Shown here: one piece after another, positions 42,189 to 50,877 of the stretch
Layout of the letters: the number at the start of each line of letters is the position of its first letter
How positions within the stretch are numbered: position 1 is the stretch's first letter
DNA from: UBA4416 sp038327195
Lineage (GTDB): Bacteria; Bacteroidota; Bacteroidia; B-17B0; Aurantibacillaceae
Length of the DNA: 64,000 bases
Assembly: GCA_038327195.1 (NCBI GenBank)
Contig: JBBQKU010000021.1
Span: 1 to 64,000 of the forward strand
Direction of reading: 5' to 3'
Position numbers and translations under genes: made by a program
The notes under the pieces: generated by a model
Seen by the model: only the letters and a program-made list of their open reading frames with translations
Database searches by the model: none
What the model was told of the DNA's origin: nothing

Positions 42189-44270
42189 ATGACCATAATT
42201 GACAATGAAGCTCTAAACTTATTAGATTTTCATAAAATAAAAAATGATATATGTTTATTTGCTCATAGTGATAAAGCAAAGCAAAAAGCCCTGCAAATTT
42301 CTGTAATTCAAAATACCGAAGATTTAATAATTGAACTAAATCGTGTTGCCGAATTAAATACCATAATCTCGAACAATAATTTTTTTCCAAGTTTGCAATT
42401 TGAAGATTTTAAAAAAGAAGTTACACTCTTATCATTAGAAGGAAGTATGCTTGTTGAAGAGCAATTTTTTTTATTAAAACAATCAACCGAAATCGCTAAT
42501 ACACTTATTCGATTTTTTAAAACTAACAAAACCAATTTGCCATTTTTGACTGAACTTGTTTCAGGAATTGATGATAATAAATTCATAACAAAAGAAATAG
42601 ATGCTATTATTGATTTTGAAATGAAAGTAAAAGATAATGCATCAAAAGAATTACAAAAAATAAGAAATGATCTTCGTGAAAAACGAAAAGAAAGTGATAT
42701 TAAATTTAACAGATATGCCAACGAATTAAAAAAATTAGGTTTCTTAAGGGAGAACGAAGAAAGCTATTTTAATGGTAGACGTACACTTGCCGTTTTAGCT
42801 GAAAATAAAGGTGAAGTAACAGGTTTTGTTCATAGTAAAAGTGAAACTGGAAAAACTATATTTATTGAACCAACGGCTTTAGTTAATATAAATAATGATG
42901 TTGCTGAATTAGAAATAGATGAGCGTAGAGAAATCAATAAAATATTAAGAGAATTGACAAATAAATTGCGTGTTTATTCTCCACAATTAAATCAGTTTTA
43001 TTTTTTATTAATTGAAGCAGATGTTTTAAGAGCTAAAGCATTATATGCTCAAAAAATAAATGCATGCTTACCAACTCTAAGCATCGAACCTGAATTAAAA
43101 TTAGAAAAAGCATTTCACCCAATTTTATTTCTCCAAAATAAAGAGCATAAAAAACAAACCATTCCACTTACGGTTCATTTACACAAAGACGAACATTTGT
43201 TGGTTATTTCTGGTCCTAATGCTGGAGGAAAATCCGTTACACTTAAAACAATAGGACTTTTACAAACCATGTTACAATGTGGTTTATTAGTTTCTGTTGC
43301 ACCTAATTCGGTGATGAGTTTTTTTAAACATATTTTAATTGATATTGGTGATACACAAAGTATTGAACACGAATTAAGTACTTATAGCGCTCGCTTAAAA
43401 AAAATGATTGCTATTTTAGAAACTGTAAATAATCAAACTTTAGTTTTAATGGATGAGTTTGGAAGTGGCACAGATCCTGATCTTGGTGGCGCAATGGCAG
43501 AAGTTGTTTTAGAAGAAATTGTAAAATCTAAAACATTTGGTATTATAACCACACATTATTCGAATGTAAAATTATTAGCAAATAAGTTGGATGGCGTAAA
43601 AAATGGTAGTATGTTGTTTGATTTAGAAACACTTGATCCAAAATACATTTTATCAGTTGGTGAACCTGGAAGTAGTTATACATTTGAGGTTGCGGAAAGA
43701 GTTGGATTTCCTATTGATTTAATTAATAGAGCAAAATTAAAAACAGACACTAATAAGGTAGATTTAAATACTTTGTTGGCGGAAGTTCAACAACAAAAAA
43801 CGGTACTTTACGAAGCTATAGAAAAAACAGAACACGAAAATTTTTTACAAAGAATTTCAAAAGAAAAATACGATGTACTATCAGCAAATTACCAAGATAA
43901 GATTGAAAGAGAACGTGAACGTAAAATTGAATTAGCACGCTTAGCTGATTTTGGACAAAAATATTTACGCTTGTTAGATGATTGGAATAAAAACGAAAAT
44001 AGAAAAGAAGTCATAAAACGCTTTATTGACGGAATTACAGCAGAAACCAATAAGCGTAAAGATTTAGAAAAACAACATAAGCTAGATAAATTTTCGGAGA
44101 AGAAAGTGGCTCGTATAAAACCATTATTACAAGTTGGAACTAAAGTGAAAATATTAAATAGTTCACAAATTGGGATTGTAAATGAAATTATGAACGAAAA
44201 AGTTAAAATTACTTTTGGGATTTTAAAAATGACCGTTAATATTCATAACCTCGAAATTGTGAAAGATTAA
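42189..44270 (+). CDS. MutS2-family ATPase without Smr domain
   Basis: MutS2-type mismatch-repair-like ATPase of 693 residues. MutS2 proteins act in recombination control or ribosome rescue rather than classical mismatch repair. The N-terminal core domain and the clamp/helical region (about 1-320) lead to the ATPase. Its Walker A, SGPNAGGKSVTLKTI, is at about residue 342, and there is DIGDTQSIEHELSTYSARLKKM. Walker B is LVLMDEFGSGTDPDLGG (about 418), with TTHYSNVKLLA. A linker and a C-terminal beta-domain (VGTKVKILNSSQIGIVNEI ... GILKMTVNIHNLEIV) end the protein. The Smr nuclease domain found at the C-terminus of typical MutS2 (about 785 residues) is absent. Divergent from the DUF349 gene. 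Confidence 0.92.
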   Translation: MTIIDNEALNLLDFHKIKNDICLFAHSDKAKQKALQISVIQNTEDLIIELNRVAELNTIISNNNFFPSLQFEDFKKEVTLLSLEGSMLVEEQFFLLKQSTEIANTLIRFFKTNKTNLPFLTELVSGIDDNKFITKEIDAIIDFEMKVKDNASKELQKIRNDLREKRKESDIKFNRYANELKKLGFLRENEESYFNGRRTLAVLAENKGEVTGFVHSKSETGKTIFIEPTALVNINNDVAELEIDERREINKILRELTNKLRVYSPQLNQFYFLLIEADVLRAKALYAQKINACLPTLSIEPELKLEKAFHPILFLQNKEHKKQTIPLTVHLHKDEHLLVISGPNAGGKSVTLKTIGLLQTMLQCGLLVSVAPNSVMSFFKHILIDIGDTQSIEHELSTYSARLKKMIAILETVNNQTLVLMDEFGSGTDPDLGGAMAEVVLEEIVKSKTFGIITTHYSNVKLLANKLDGVKNGSMLFDLETLDPKYILSVGEPGSSYTFEVAERVGFPIDLINRAKLKTDTNKVDLNTLLAEVQQQKTVLYEAIEKTEHENFLQRISKEKYDVLSANYQDKIERERERKIELARLADFGQKYLRLLDDWNKNENRKEVIKRFIDGITAETNKRKDLEKQHKLDKFSEKKVARIKPLLQVGTKVKILNSSQIGIVNEIMNEKVKITFGILKMTVNIHNLEIVKD

Positions 44271-44276
44271 ATTTTA

Positions 44277-44295
44277 GTTTGAATATTTTTCAAAC
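44277..44295. terminator. Possible weak terminator between MutS2 and the anti-sigma gene
   Basis: GTTTGAA and TTCAAAC form a 7-bp stem around TATTT in the 73-bp gap between two convergent stops; the sequence after it is T-rich but interrupted. A modest candidate for bidirectional termination. Confidence 0.4.
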
Positions 44296-44343
44296 ATATT
44301 TTATTATTTAATCAATTAATTTACAAATTGATGTTAAGGTATT

Positions 44344-45486
44344 TTAAAATTCTAATACAAATTCTTTAATTGATTGAATTGCTTTACCATTTTTAATTTC
44401 AGGATTCCAGTTTTTCATATCCTTTAAAACTTTTGTAATTATTTTTACGCAATCCGCACAATCATTGGATAAATTAAATACTGAATTTAGTTTAATAGTA
44501 CCATTGGTTTTTACCGTCACATTAATTTTATATTTCCCTTTTAATACAACATCAGAATTATCTTTTTTAGAAATTGAAATAATATAATTTTTTATCGCAT
44601 TTTCTTCACCGATATAATAGGCGCGAGTATTTGATATTACTCCCTCTATGTTATTTTCAGCTTGGCTGACGCTTGGAGCTGTTGCAGGACTTGATGATTT
44701 TTTCTCACTTATTATATTATCAGATTCTGCATCCTTTGCATTATCTAATTTGCTTTTGTCTTTTACAATTGCTCCAGCATAAGATTTTGCTTCTTCTCTG
44801 CTTTCATTTGATTTGCCAGCAACACTTTCTTTTTTATTTTTAGCTAATTCTACTGGAGCAGAATAGGCAACATTATCATTAAGGGTTTTTGTATCAAGTT
44901 TTGCATCCGCATCATCGCCATATTTAACTCCGTTTACCTCTTCTAATTGATTTCTGTAAACACCACCTTTTGTAACTGTAGTTGCAATTTCACTTTCTTC
45001 TGTTTTATTTTTTTCTTGTAATGCTTTTGATGGTTTTATTTTTTCATCGTTTAATTTTATAGCTGAACTAACATTTGGAGTTATTTCTTTTTTTAATTCA
45101 TCAATTGGGGTTAAAGTTTCCGATGGAACAATTTCTTTCACATTATTTTCATTTAATGCAATATTAGAATCAGAGTTAATGTTTGAATCATTGAAATAAA
45201 ACATTGAAATTGCAATTATTAAAACAATAGACGCAGCAGCTGAAAACCAAATAATTTTATTTTTTGTTGAAGAACCTTGCTCTCCAATTTTTTTAGAAAT
45301 AGCTAAATTAATTTCTTCATTTATTTTATTTGTGTTTATTGGCGTTGAATACTCTTCAAAACCTTCCAAAGCCTCTTTTTCAAAATCATCTAAATCTTGG
45401 GCATTATTTTTTTGCTCCGATTTATTTCCAATCAAATTAAAAAGCTCTTGAGCTGATAATGGGTTATGTGAATTTTTATTTTCCAT
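44344..45486 (-). CDS. Membrane protein partner of the sigma factor, TonB-C-like tail
   Basis: Single-pass membrane protein of 380 residues. The cytoplasmic N-terminus (1-76) is acidic with LSAQELFNLIGNKSEQ and DFEKEALEGFEEYS, a segment often seen in Bacteroidota proteins encoded after ECF sigma genes. The membrane helix is about 77-97 (IIWFSAAASIVLIIAISMFY). A low-complexity Lys/Glu/Ser periplasmic linker (about 100-280) resembles the periplasm-spanning part of TonB. The last 90 residues, INVTVKTNGTIKLNSVFNL then CADCVKIITKVLKDMKNWNPEIKNGK, resemble a TonB C-terminal fold (CxxC included). Its start overlaps the sigma stop by one base. I infer an anti-sigma that reads an outer-membrane or TonB-linked signal. 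Confidence 0.7.
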   Translation of the reverse strand: MENKNSHNPLSAQELFNLIGNKSEQKNNAQDLDDFEKEALEGFEEYSTPINTNKINEEINLAISKKIGEQGSSTKNKIIWFSAAASIVLIIAISMFYFNDSNINSDSNIALNENNVKEIVPSETLTPIDELKKEITPNVSSAIKLNDEKIKPSKALQEKNKTEESEIATTVTKGGVYRNQLEEVNGVKYGDDADAKLDTKTLNDNVAYSAPVELAKNKKESVAGKSNESREEAKSYAGAIVKDKSKLDNAKDAESDNIISEKKSSSPATAPSVSQAENNIEGVISNTRAYYIGEENAIKNYIISISKKDNSDVVLKGKYKINVTVKTNGTIKLNSVFNLSNDCADCVKIITKVLKDMKNWNPEIKNGKAIQSIKEFVLEF

Positions 45487-46079
45487 TATGATTGTCCTTT
45501 TCCTATGCTATTTTCTAATTTAATTTTTAAATTCCGTTTACCATTTTGTATATAGCTTTTCACTTCATTAATTGTAAAGCCAGTTATTTCTGCAATTTCA
45601 ACATACGATTTCTCTTTTAAATAAAACAAATCAATACATTTCTTTTGTTCATCTTTTAAATCATTTATTGCATTTTCTAAAGCCACAAATTGCTTTTCTT
45701 TTTCATCTGCTTTGTTTAGATGCAATCCTGATTCTGTTTCCATAAACAAATCGGCATTATGTTCTAATTCAATCTCTTTTTTAAGTTTAGATTGCCGAGT
45801 TCTAATAATCATTAAACAAAAGTTTTTTGAATAACTATACAACCAGCTTTTAAAAAACTCTATTTGATGCTTTATTAAATCATTAAATAGCTTTTCGAAA
45901 ATTTGCATAACAGCATCTTTAGCCTCATCTTCATTTTTAAGGTATTTTAGTGAAAGACCTAATACCAAATGAGAATAACGCTTATACAAAATACCAACAA
46001 ACAGCTTATTTTCTGTGTTTTTATATTCTGCAATTAATTCTAAATCAGAATACTGGTTATATTTTTCGTTATAAATCAA
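45486..46079 (-). CDS. ECF-type RNA polymerase sigma factor
   Basis: Sigma-70 family regulator of 197 residues. It begins at a TTG codon; SDLELIAEYKNTENKLFVGILYKRYSH is the classic region 2 opening, with DEAKDAVMQIFEKLFNDL as the -10 recognition helix. Region 4 is DLKDEQKKCIDLFYLKEKSYVEIAEITGFTINEVKSYIQNGKRNLK (about 140-190). Its stop touches the start of the membrane partner gene, implying coupled translation. It is divergent from the YfiR operon, from which it is separated by about 140 bp. Confidence 0.88.
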   Translation of the reverse strand: MIYNEKYNQYSDLELIAEYKNTENKLFVGILYKRYSHLVLGLSLKYLKNEDEAKDAVMQIFEKLFNDLIKHQIEFFKSWLYSYSKNFCLMIIRTRQSKLKKEIELEHNADLFMETESGLHLNKADEKEKQFVALENAINDLKDEQKKCIDLFYLKEKSYVEIAEITGFTINEVKSYIQNGKRNLKIKLENSIGKGQS

Positions 46080-46138
46080 AAACTAAATTTAACAATAATT
46101 CAGGTCAAATAAATTAACTTAATAAAACTTATTTTTCC

Positions 46139-46169
46139 TTTGCTTTATCCATTCAAAATGTTAAATTTG
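46139..46169 (+). promoter_or_regulatory. Promoter of the YfiR-TPR-SpoIIE operon
   Basis: TTTG (46139-46142), 19 nt, then TAAATTTG (46162-46169): both boxes match the Bacteroidota consensus at ideal spacing. The leader to the TTG start of the first gene is about 45 nt. Confidence 0.8.
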
Positions 46170-46218
46170 TTAGTTATGGGATTTGGCAAATAATTTACTT
46201 ATCCCTAGATAGAAAGAT

Positions 46219-46746
46219 TTGAAATTAGTGTATAAATATATGTTTTTGCTTGTCTTGGCTTTTGTTAGCTTAAGCTTTCAGCAACAAGGCTTTGACCCAA
46301 ATGCAAAGGTTAAGGCTGTATTTTTATATAATTTCACTAAATATTTTGAATGGCCTCCAAAAATGAAATCTGGCAATTTTATTATTCACGTTATTGGAAG
46401 TAATGCAAGTTTAAATCAAGAGCTAAATAAAATGGCTGCCTCCAAACAAATTGGTAATCAGAAACTTGAGATAAAAAGTAGCCAGTCTTATGATGGTTCA
46501 ATTCAACCCAATATTATTTTCCTTTTAAATGATGTTTCCGATAAATTAAAAGACATAGTTTCTAAAAATAAAGGAAAGGGCGCGCTTATTGTAACAGAAA
46601 AAATTGGATTAGCAAAAGCTGGTGCCGCTATAAATTTTGTTGTAATTGATAATAAGCAAAAATTTGAATACAATAAAGGGAATGCAGTGAAAGCAGGATT
46701 AAAAACAAGTGATGAATTAACGAGTTTAGCTATTGCCGTTGATTAA
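46219..46746 (+). CDS. YfiR-family periplasmic protein (DUF4154)
   Basis: Secreted periplasmic regulator of 175 residues with a signal peptide (cleavage near SFQQQ). It starts TTG (KLVYKYMFLLVLAF); a later in-frame ATG at 46240 would shorten the signal to about 18 residues and cannot be excluded. The YfiR/DUF4154 hallmarks are clear: VKAVFLYNFTKYFEWPP near the N-terminus, HVIGSNASLNQEL, IIFLLNDVSDKL, ALIVTEKIGLAKAGAAINFVV. In Pseudomonas YfiR inhibits the diguanylate cyclase YfiN. Here no GGDEF protein is nearby; instead a membrane SpoIIE-type phosphatase is encoded two genes later. It is the first gene of a three-gene operon. Confidence 0.9.
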   Translation: MKLVYKYMFLLVLAFVSLSFQQQGFDPNAKVKAVFLYNFTKYFEWPPKMKSGNFIIHVIGSNASLNQELNKMAASKQIGNQKLEIKSSQSYDGSIQPNIIFLLNDVSDKLKDIVSKNKGKGALIVTEKIGLAKAGAAINFVVIDNKQKFEYNKGNAVKAGLKTSDELTSLAIAVD

Positions 46747-46768
46747 TATAATTAGTAAATTTGAATAA

Positions 46769-47677
46769 GTGTTAAAGTATTTAAAATCATATCATTACTT
46801 CAAGAATACCTTAGGTGTTCTAATGGTATTTTTATGCCAAAATTATTTTGCACAAAACGATTCATTATTTAAAGCTCAAACATTCTGTAACGAAAAAAAA
46901 TTCAGTCAGGCTATACAAATTATTGATAAAGTAGTTTTAAATCCTGAAACATCCTCTGATCCTGCTTCTTGGCACATAAGAGCATACGCTTATCTTCAAA
47001 CCTACAAACAAACTGGCTCTAGCAATACATCTAAAGCATATTTGTTAGATACTGCGATGTATTCAACGTTAAAATCTATGAAATTAGATTCTAAATCCGA
47101 GTATAAAGAAAATAATGATGGCTTTATAAAAAACGGGGCTTCAACATATTACAAACTTTGTACTATTTTACTGCAAGACTCTTTAAATCTTTATCGTTCT
47201 GAAAAATTCTATAATAATTACAGAAAATACACCATCATAATTAACCCTACTTTTAATTTAAAGGCTAAAGATATCGAATATTATAACGCTGCTGGTGGCC
47301 AATTTGGCGAACTATACACTAAAAATAATTTTCAGCAAAAATTTGGAGATTATGCGAAAATGGCTCTTTTGAAAGTATTAGAAATTGATTCAAAAAACAT
47401 TGCAGCAAATATTAATTTGGGGATTTTATATTATAATCAAGGCGCAACTTTGATGCGCGAATTAGAGTATGATGTTAAACTTGACCAATTAGATGTAGTT
47501 CAAGAAAACGCAAAAAAATTATTCAAACAATCTTTACCATTCATGATGAAAGTTTATGAATTACAGCCAAAAGACGCAAGAGCTATTGAGGGAATTGAAG
47601 GCATTTATTCTGCCCTATTGGACGAAGAAAAAGCGAGTGAGTTTAAACAAAAAAAAGAAGCCCTAAATAAAAAATAA
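46769..47677 (+). CDS. TPR-like periplasmic protein
   Basis: Secreted helical repeat protein of 302 residues. It starts at GTG and has a signal peptide (FKNTLGVLMVFLCQNYFAQ, cleaved near residue 30). The mature protein has tetratricopeptide-like units: LFKAQTFCNEKKFSQAIQIIDKVVLN, YYKLCTILLQDSLNLYRSEKF, LLKVLEIDSKNIAANINLGILYYNQGATL and LPFMMKVYELQPKDARAIEGIEGIYSALLDEEKASEF. It lies between the YfiR and SpoIIE genes with 22-nt and 10-nt gaps. It may be a scaffold for the periplasmic part of the system. No catalytic motif is seen. Confidence 0.75.
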   Translation: MLKYLKSYHYFKNTLGVLMVFLCQNYFAQNDSLFKAQTFCNEKKFSQAIQIIDKVVLNPETSSDPASWHIRAYAYLQTYKQTGSSNTSKAYLLDTAMYSTLKSMKLDSKSEYKENNDGFIKNGASTYYKLCTILLQDSLNLYRSEKFYNNYRKYTIIINPTFNLKAKDIEYYNAAGGQFGELYTKNNFQQKFGDYAKMALLKVLEIDSKNIAANINLGILYYNQGATLMRELEYDVKLDQLDVVQENAKKLFKQSLPFMMKVYELQPKDARAIEGIEGIYSALLDEEKASEFKQKKEALNKK

Positions 47678-47687
47678 TTGGCTTGGT

Positions 47688-49469
47688 ATGGCATTTAAAT
47701 TTACAATTGGAAGGAAAATAGGAACAGGATTTGGCATTTTGCTATTTTTGACGCTTGTTGCATTTTTACTTACAATTGCTACCGTCACCAAAAGTAAACA
47801 ACGCACAGAATCTGTAGTTGGACAAGTTACCCCATCAGTTTCTAGTTTAAAAGAATTCAACTTTCTTTTACAAAAATCTCAAACACTAATTTCTAAATGG
47901 AAATATAATCAATCTGGAAATGATGATCCTTCTAAATTAGAATTACGAAATTTAATTAGTAAAGAATACCCCAATATTAAAACTGAATTAAAAGTTTTGT
48001 CAAATGATTGGAATGACGAAGAAAAAGAAAAAATAAAGTCAATTTTCACATTTAGTGATGGTTTGTTTAAACTATATCAAGAGGATATTATGAGTCCACT
48101 AAACTCATGGGAAAGCTACCAAGATGCAAACGTGGGTTTTTTGGTGACCTTGCCATTTGAAGATAGTCAAGAAAAAATTAAAATATTATATAATCAACTA
48201 AATGCGCTTATAATACAAAAAGAAAAAAATGCGGAAGCCACTACAGCTCAAATGTTTAAATCATTTAATTTTTTAGATCGCTTTGTTAAATTACTAGGTG
48301 TCGGACTTTTTATTGGAGGAATTCTAATTGCTATTTTCACAACCCGTTCTATAACAAAACCAATTCAATTATTAAAACGAATGTTATTGTCGATGGGATT
48401 AGGAATTTTGCCAAAAGAACGAATCAGCTACCGAACTGATGAAATTGGCGAAATGGGAACTGCACTTAATAGCCTTGTGGAATCAATGGAAAGCACAACT
48501 GAATTTGCAAATCAAACAGGAAAAGGAAATTTTGAAGCCTATTATAAACCATTAAGTAAAGATGATAGTCTTGGGCACGCCTTGTTAAAAATGCGAGATG
48601 GTCTATCTGAAAATGAGCGAGTTTTAGAACAAAAAGTAATTGAAAGAACAGAACAAGTTGTAAAACAAAAAGAAGAAATTGAAGAAAAAACAAAAGAATT
48701 AGAGATAATTTTTAAGCAAGTGACTGATAGTATTCATTATGCTAAAAGAATACAAGAAGCCATTTTACCACCTTTAAACCTAGTAAAAACAATATTACCC
48801 GAATCGTTTATTTTATATAAACCAAAAGATATTGTTAGTGGAGATTTTTATTGGGTAGATAAAAAAGATGATTGGAGTTATTTTGCCGCTGTTGATTGTA
48901 CTGGACATGGTGTGCCAGGTGCTTTTATGAGTATTGTAGGGTATAATTTATTAAAAGATATTTTAAATAATACAAACGCGGTATTACCTGCAACAATTAT
49001 GGATTTAATGAATGATGGTGTAGCAAACACATTACATTCGGGTAGTTCAGATAAACAAACAAAAGATGGCATGGATATGACACTTTGTGCACTAAATTAC
49101 AAAACGTTAGAACTTCAGTTTTCTGCTGCGTTTAATCCTTTATATATTGTTAGGAATAACGAATTACTTCAATTTAAAGCTGATAAATTTCCAATCGGCA
49201 TGTTTATAGGTGAAAAGCAAAATTTTACAAATAATTCTATTCAATTACAAAAAGGAGATCACGTCTATATTTTCTCTGATGGTTATGCCGATCAATTTGG
49301 TGGACCAAAAGGCAAAAAATTTATGGCTGGCAGTTTTAGAAACTTATTAAACGATATTAGTAAACTACCAATTGACAAACAAAGAATTAACCTCAATCAA
49401 ACCATTGAAGAATGGAGAGGAAATTTAGAGCAAGTTGATGATATTTTGGTGATTGGAGTGAAGGTTTAG
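47688..49469 (+). CDS. Membrane SpoIIE/PP2C-type serine phosphatase with HAMP domain
   Basis: Signal-transducing phosphatase of 593 residues. TM1 is about 13-33, a periplasmic four-helix-like sensor spans about 34-195 and TM2 about 201-218. HAMP (about 219-272, SITKPIQLLKRM) is followed by a long coiled coil (about 305-355). The SpoIIE/PP2C phosphatase domain (about 365-592) has metal-binding acidic residues in SGDFYWVDKK, AVDCTGHGVPGAFMS, FSDGYADQFGG and VDDILVIG. Partners of SpoIIE phosphatases usually control anti-sigma antagonists; none is adjacent, so the target is unknown. The operon with YfiR and a TPR protein points to periplasmic control by those partners. Confidence 0.9.
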   Translation: MAFKFTIGRKIGTGFGILLFLTLVAFLLTIATVTKSKQRTESVVGQVTPSVSSLKEFNFLLQKSQTLISKWKYNQSGNDDPSKLELRNLISKEYPNIKTELKVLSNDWNDEEKEKIKSIFTFSDGLFKLYQEDIMSPLNSWESYQDANVGFLVTLPFEDSQEKIKILYNQLNALIIQKEKNAEATTAQMFKSFNFLDRFVKLLGVGLFIGGILIAIFTTRSITKPIQLLKRMLLSMGLGILPKERISYRTDEIGEMGTALNSLVESMESTTEFANQTGKGNFEAYYKPLSKDDSLGHALLKMRDGLSENERVLEQKVIERTEQVVKQKEEIEEKTKELEIIFKQVTDSIHYAKRIQEAILPPLNLVKTILPESFILYKPKDIVSGDFYWVDKKDDWSYFAAVDCTGHGVPGAFMSIVGYNLLKDILNNTNAVLPATIMDLMNDGVANTLHSGSSDKQTKDGMDMTLCALNYKTLELQFSAAFNPLYIVRNNELLQFKADKFPIGMFIGEKQNFTNNSIQLQKGDHVYIFSDGYADQFGGPKGKKFMAGSFRNLLNDISKLPIDKQRINLNQTIEEWRGNLEQVDDILVIGVKV

Positions 49470-49495
49470 CCTATTTTGTACAACCAAATCACTAT

Positions 49496-50023
49496 TTAAA
49501 ACTTCAAAAAACCATCTAACTGAAATTCAATTACTTTTTGAGTTTCATTATCAGTAATATTACCTGTAGAATCCAACAAATTACTCACCACACTTATAGG
49601 CAATTTATTGTGATAAACATTTACTTTTAAATAATTTAAAATATTAGTTAAATGTTCTAAGCCTCTTAAATTTCCTGCTCTACCAGCAGATACTCCAACT
49701 AAACAAGCTTTATTATCTTGCCAGGACTTGGGAGGAATGGCGTCTAAAAACACTTTTAAAACACCCGCAAAACTTCCATTATATTCAGGTGAAATAAATA
49801 TAAATTTTTGTTGATGTTCGACATAAGTATCTATTATTTTTTGAAATTCGATAGAACGCTTACCGTATAAATCAGAAGTCAAAAATGTTTCTGGTAAATC
49901 TTTTAAGTTTAAAATTGATGCGTCAACACCTTTATCTCTTAAAACTGATAAATAATGGTTAGCAATTTTTTCTGTATTACTATCAACTCTATTTGTAGCC
50001 GAAATAATGGTTATCGAATTCAT
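49496..50023 (-). CDS. NAD(P)H-dependent FMN reductase-like protein
   Basis: Flavodoxin-fold oxidoreductase of 175 residues. It has an N-terminal strand/loop ITIISATNRVDSNTEKIANHYL (the SxRxxSxT-type phosphate-binding loop, altered to ATNRVDSN), the central FISPEYNGSFAGVLKVFLDAIP motif diagnostic of FMN_red/NADPH-dependent reductases, and CLVGVSAGRAGNLRGLEHL. It is likely to use FMN with NAD(P)H. The electron acceptor cannot be assigned. Isolated gene, convergent with the phosphatase operon and divergent from the UPF0173 gene. Confidence 0.88.
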   Translation of the reverse strand: MNSITIISATNRVDSNTEKIANHYLSVLRDKGVDASILNLKDLPETFLTSDLYGKRSIEFQKIIDTYVEHQQKFIFISPEYNGSFAGVLKVFLDAIPPKSWQDNKACLVGVSAGRAGNLRGLEHLTNILNYLKVNVYHNKLPISVVSNLLDSTGNITDNETQKVIEFQLDGFLKF

Positions 50024-50145
50024 TATATTATTAACATTTTAGGTTAGTTATGAGACTCTCTGTTTAAAACTAATAACAGATAAACGACTCAAATAGTTTA
50101 TTTTTACGAGTAACAAATTTGGACTTTTTTTTTGAATAATTGATA

Positions 50146-50826
50146 ATGAATATTACTTATTACGGGCATTCTTGTTTTGGGGTTGAAATTAATGGAAAGC
50201 ATTTATTGTTTGACCCATATATTACACCAAACAAATTAGCGAAACAAATAAACATTGATGAAATAAAAGCTGATTATATTTTAATAACTCATGGTCATGA
50301 AGATCATATAGCTGATGCGGTAGTTATTGCTTTAAAAACAAATGCATTGGTTATTTGTAATTGGGAGGTAAATGTTTGGCTACAAAATCAAGGTCTTACT
50401 AACTTATACCCGATGAATACTGGTGGAAAAAAAATATTTGATTTTGGTTCTGTAAAATGTGTAAAAGCAGAACACAGCAGTAGTATGCCAGATGGAACAT
50501 ATGGTGGTAGTCCAATGGGTTTTGTAATTGAAAGTAGTGTTAAGGATTTTTATTACGCAGGAGATACGGCACTAACATATGACATGAAATTAATTGGCGA
50601 ATTTCGAAAAATTGATTTCGCGTTTTTACCAATTGGAGATAATTTCACAATGGGGATTGATAATGCCATAATTTGTACAAAATTTATTAATTGCAATGAT
50701 ATTATTGGAATGCATTACGATACGTTTGAGCCTATTCAAATAAATAAAGAAGAAGCTATTGCTAAATTTAAAAGCGCTGGAAAAAAATTAACACTCATGG
50801 ATATTGGTGTTAGTGTAACAAAATAA
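50146..50826 (+). CDS. UPF0173 metal-dependent hydrolase
   Basis: Metallo-beta-lactamase-fold hydrolase of 226 residues, UPF0173 family. It starts at MNITYYGHSCFGVEINGKHLLFDPYITPN; an upstream in-frame TTG (50140) adds only two codons. Zinc ligands are visible in THGHEDHIAD (the HxHxDH motif), in AEHSSSM and in YAGDTALTYDMKLI, and near the end IIGMHYDTFEPIQI. The family's substrate is not established. The next gene starts 51 nt after its stop. It precedes the parA-parB run but may be separate. Confidence 0.9.
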   Translation: MNITYYGHSCFGVEINGKHLLFDPYITPNKLAKQINIDEIKADYILITHGHEDHIADAVVIALKTNALVICNWEVNVWLQNQGLTNLYPMNTGGKKIFDFGSVKCVKAEHSSSMPDGTYGGSPMGFVIESSVKDFYYAGDTALTYDMKLIGEFRKIDFAFLPIGDNFTMGIDNAIICTKFINCNDIIGMHYDTFEPIQINKEEAIAKFKSAGKKLTLMDIGVSVTK

Positions 50827-50877
50827 TTTAATTAGACCATAATTACAAATCGTTTTTTATGGTTAAAAAATAAAAAT

